Positions 7,650 through 10,066 of a stretch of DNA of 10,066 bases are shown piece after piece. A program made the position numbers and the translations under genes. Source of the stretch: Ettlia oleoabundans (taxonomy: Eukaryota > Chlorophyta > Chlorophyceae > Chlamydomonadales). The stretch spans positions 1 to 10,066 of the forward strand of contig JAAMXP010003762.1 of assembly GCA_019693395.1 (NCBI GenBank), written 5' to 3'. The notes below the pieces were generated by a model that was not told the DNA's origin, searched no databases, and worked only from the letters and a program-made list of their open reading frames with translations. Positions within the stretch are counted from its first letter, which is position 1. Every line of letters begins with the position of its first letter.

Positions 7650-9263
7650 TCACTGCCCTTGCGCCGCGGGACGTGGGATGGGCAGGGGCGCTGCCGCAAG
7701 CGCCGCCGGTGCGGGACCGGCTGCCGCCACTGCTGCTGCTGCCAAGCCCGCTGCATTTGCGGCCATGCCTACACTCGTTGGGGGCGGTGCGCCGGGCGCC
7801 ATTACTGCTGCCACTGCAGGGTTCTGCCCCGTGATTGGCAGCGACAGGAAGGAGGAGGTAGCAGGGGCAGGTGCGGCCATGCCGCTGGTGTGGTCTGGCG
7901 CTGCGGGTGCAACTGTTGTGATGTCGTGTATGCTAGCTCGCCGCTTGTCCTTCTTATTTTGTGAATTGAGGCGGATGAAGTACTTCTGGGCATGGCTGGC
8001 CACCTGCAATGGGGTAGGGGCAGGATGGCGGAAGGTAGATGGCAGGCTGGTCACAGGCCAGGGTCTAGCACTGGAGCGGCACCAACGGCATCAGGTGACA
8101 TAGCAGGCCCTGGCCGGCTGGGTTTGGCACGTGGGCAATGCACAACATAGGCGCAGCGCAGGCGCGATGTAAATGACGGCTGCTGGCGGCTTGTCCTGCT
8201 GTGTGCGAAGAGTTGTGCTGCCGCTGCCCTGTGTTCTGTGGCTTGTGCTGTGCTCGCCTGGGTGGGGGTGCGTGTGATGACAAAGTTGCGCGAAATTGAA
8301 CGCCAGTCTCCCTTGCCGTACTTGGCTAGCCCCATCAGGAACAGGCGGTGCTCCTCCTCGGTCCAGGGAATACCCTTGCGGCGCTCCGTGTCCTGGCTCT
8401 TCACTTTCTTCTGAAGCTGAGCCACAGACAGCGCCTCCCCTGGCACCGGGTAGTTGGGCAGCTGGTAGCGCCCACAGTCGATCGCCTTCAACTCCTCCTG
8501 CACAGAAGGAAACTACCGTGCACAACGTGAGCAGGCAGGCAGGCAAGCGAGCGAGCTAAGCGGGCAGGTAGGCAGGCAGGCAGGAATATGCAAGGCTCCT
8601 GTGGTGTTGTCTCCTTCTCAGAGGGCAACTACACGCTAAAACCTAGTCACTGCTGATGGGCGCAATGCTTGGCACAACAAATAGCCCACAGAGCAGGAGC
8701 AGCAGGAACAGCAGGAACAGTCGAGTGCCAGCCGTCCAAGCAAGCACAGCAGCAGCGGCAGTAGCAGCAAGGTGTCCACAGGGGGCAGTGGCAGGGCCCG
8801 CGTTGCCGCACCTCCAGCTGCTGGTAGCGCCGCTGCACAGCCGGCAGGTCCTTGCGAGACAGCAGGGATGCGCATTTCTCCAGCCTGCGCGTCGAAGCAT
8901 TCCATAGTCAAGTGGCACAGGGTGCAGCAGGACGCAACGGGGCACTGTGAGGCATCCACTGGGCATTCGCACCGTCACCGCCTACGAAAAATGGGTGTGG
9001 ATGCTGCAAACCCGACGAACGTAAGAAGTGATGCCCAATCTACCTGTCATTATGCTCCCAGAACTGCGCCAGTGCGTTCTCAAACACCTTGTCTTCTTCT
9101 GTGCTGCAACAGTTGGGTGGGGCCCAGGTGGCGGTGTGAGCGCGCGTCTGCCCTCGGTGCGTTACAAGGGTCGGCAGGCGGTTCGCAGGCGCGGTGAGTG
9201 CTCCGTGTAGGGTGCCTACCTCCATATGGTGTCCACCGGCGCTCCGCGGACCCCTGCGAGCAT
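7650..9263 (-). CDS. MYB-related transcription factor, SHAQKYF class (two-repeat, DIVARICATA-like)
   Basis: Nuclear DNA-binding protein of 256 residues in five exons: 9263-9220, 9103-9044, 8884-8812, 8497-8258 and 8003-7650. Phases close exactly (771 bases with stop). The N-terminal SANT repeat runs about 12-66: [17 protein letters not shown], then [20 protein letters not shown] and YQQLE. A linker [16 protein letters not shown] leads to the second MYB repeat (about 100-152): [40 protein letters not shown] and [13 protein letters not shown], with Trp104, Trp124 and Tyr147 as the helix-core aromatics. [14 protein letters not shown], conserved in plant relatives, follows. Residues after about 170 are Ala/Pro-rich low complexity, possibly an activation region. 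Plant relatives bind I-box/GATAAG-like sites; the algal targets are unknown. Start: ATG 9263 is the only ATG in the open frame leading into the first exon. Intron 4 has a GC donor. Confidence 0.93.
8004..8257 (-). other. GC-AG intron (MYB intron 4)
   Basis: The donor reads CCCACCCAG|GCGAGC and the acceptor CATTGCAG|GTGGCC. The phase 0 join makes [15 protein letters not shown], an almost invariant junction in this family. I found no GT donor nearby that would preserve the motif, so GC is the required donor. Confidence 0.88.
8531..8584. repeat. Imperfect GCAG/GCGA tetranucleotide microsatellite
   Basis: Runs of GCAGGCAGGCAGGCA, GCGAGCGAG and GGCAGGTAGGCAGGCAGGCA follow one another just inside MYB intron 3 (8498-8811). 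It is low-complexity DNA typical of green-algal introns, with no coding role. Confidence 0.85.
8691..8771. repeat. CAG/AGC-rich low-complexity tract
   Basis: Repeated AGCAGGA, CAGCAGGAACAG and AGCAGCAGC units on the plus strand (CTG-rich in the transcript) lie in the same MYB intron 3. The open frames across it are repeat artefacts. Confidence 0.75.
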
Positions 9264-10066
9264 ACCGCTGCTCCCTCTTTGCCTGTTGCAATCACTCACA
9301 CTAAGTGGATGGGAAGTGTAGCGCGGGGCTGGAACCGGCTTTGAAGCGAGGTGTCTATTAGCAGGATAAGCATACACGTAAGCGTGGCCAGCTGGCAATA
9401 TTCTGAGAGTTCTGGTTACTTGGCAAGTTCTCCTCAAAACTGGCCGTTTGAGCCCACTTTTGCACGAACAAGACTCTACCGCTCGGGCCTGTTCGCTCCG
9501 AGAGCAGTCTTTACTTTATTTAGGTAAAGCTCACGAGCGTGCACTCTTTGTGGTGTGCCCACCCTCGATTCGGCGCCACCAGCACACCAAGACGTAATAA
9601 ACCGCTAGCAGGCTCGGGCAATACTTGCAGCGCCGGGTTCAGCAAGTCCTGCAGGTCGGCACCGCAATGCGTGCCTTCCGCCCTTCCTCCTGCCTTTTTG
9701 TTTCATTTCTGCGCTGACTCAGGCCATCAAGCCCTGACCAACAACTAACACTGGCCATTCTGAAGCTGCAATATTGAGTTCACTATCGCCTTCATGATTG
9801 TGGCCCTTGTTTGGTACAGCCTGTCGGGAGGTGCCGGCACGCTAGCGCTCTCCCAGGGTCGGCACACAACAAAGGGAGGGCCCAACCAAATTCAAGAGCA
9901 CTTGCTTCGCTGAGCAGCAGGAGCACCCACTTTTCAATCTGAGGGCAGGCAGCTGCAAAGTAGCCACCATTTGTGCGCCACTCAGGCCTGTGTTGCTGCC
10001 GTCTGCCGCCAATGTAGCCGCCGGGCCAGTAGGATGCCTCCCTACCCTGCTAGCGCAGCCCCCCCC
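9264..10066. other. Upstream region of the MYB gene; no supported gene
   Basis: This stretch should hold the MYB promoter and 5' UTR. No frame shows a family motif. An AT-richer spot at 9509-9529 contains CTTTAC and GTAAAG as inverted arms around TTTATTTAG. GGATAAG at 9364-9370 resembles an I-box. The window ends in eight C residues (10059-10066). Confidence 0.5.

Noticed and set aside
7678..8103. Ala-rich 141-codon plus-strand frame.
   Set aside because: It is the antisense shadow of the MYB last exon, whose Ala/Pro codons read as Gly/Ala on the other strand.
9539..9748. 69-codon plus-strand frame near the right end.
   Set aside because: No ATG start that I can support, no motif, and it lies in the upstream region of the MYB gene.
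10059..10066. Run of eight C residues at the window end.
   Set aside because: A homopolymer at the edge cannot be told apart from ordinary C-rich DNA or an assembly edge without flanking sequence.

Overview
The window looks like nuclear DNA of a green alga (Chlorophyta). The three recognisable genes are cut by many introns of about 116-414 bases. Most introns end in TGCAG or a close variant. Exons are GC-rich with Ala/Pro/Gln-rich protein tails, and the products are eukaryotic (an ER-type prolyl 4-hydroxylase, a mitochondrial-type carrier, a plant-type SHAQKYF MYB factor). The species cannot be fixed from the sequence. No bacterial operon, mobile element, CRISPR array, tRNA or rRNA was seen.

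Layout: (1) 422-2272, minus strand: the first six exons of a prolyl 4-hydroxylase, with a signal peptide and the first two iron ligands (HxD). The C-terminal exons lie off the left edge or are missing. (2) 2273-4279: a divergent intergenic region of about 2 kb with a 14-bp palindrome and an imperfect hairpin but no ORF I can defend. (3) 4280-6565, plus strand: a five-exon carrier of the SLC25 family, most like the S-adenosylmethionine-carrier-like group. Its exact 5' end is uncertain. (4) 6566-7649: a shared convergent 3' region with UGUAA-type candidate poly(A) signals on both strands. (5) 7650-9263, minus strand: a complete five-exon, 256-residue MYB-related factor with an N-terminal SANT repeat and a C-terminal SHAQKYF repeat (DIVARICATA-like layout). 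(6) 9264-10066: upstream DNA of the MYB gene with no supported gene.

All exon joins were worked out by hand from reading phase, splice consensus and known protein families. The joins in the P4H and MYB genes are strong because conserved motifs become continuous and exon lengths agree exactly with phase. Two of the 13 introns need the rare GC donor (GC-AG introns), one in P4H and one in the MYB gene. The three genes show no obvious shared pathway: cell-wall/secretory hydroxylation, organelle transport and transcriptional control. I saw no convincing novel multi-gene system. The most useful observations are the GC-AG introns, a 38-base exon, the degenerate motif in carrier repeat II, and a possible exon duplication in the carrier.
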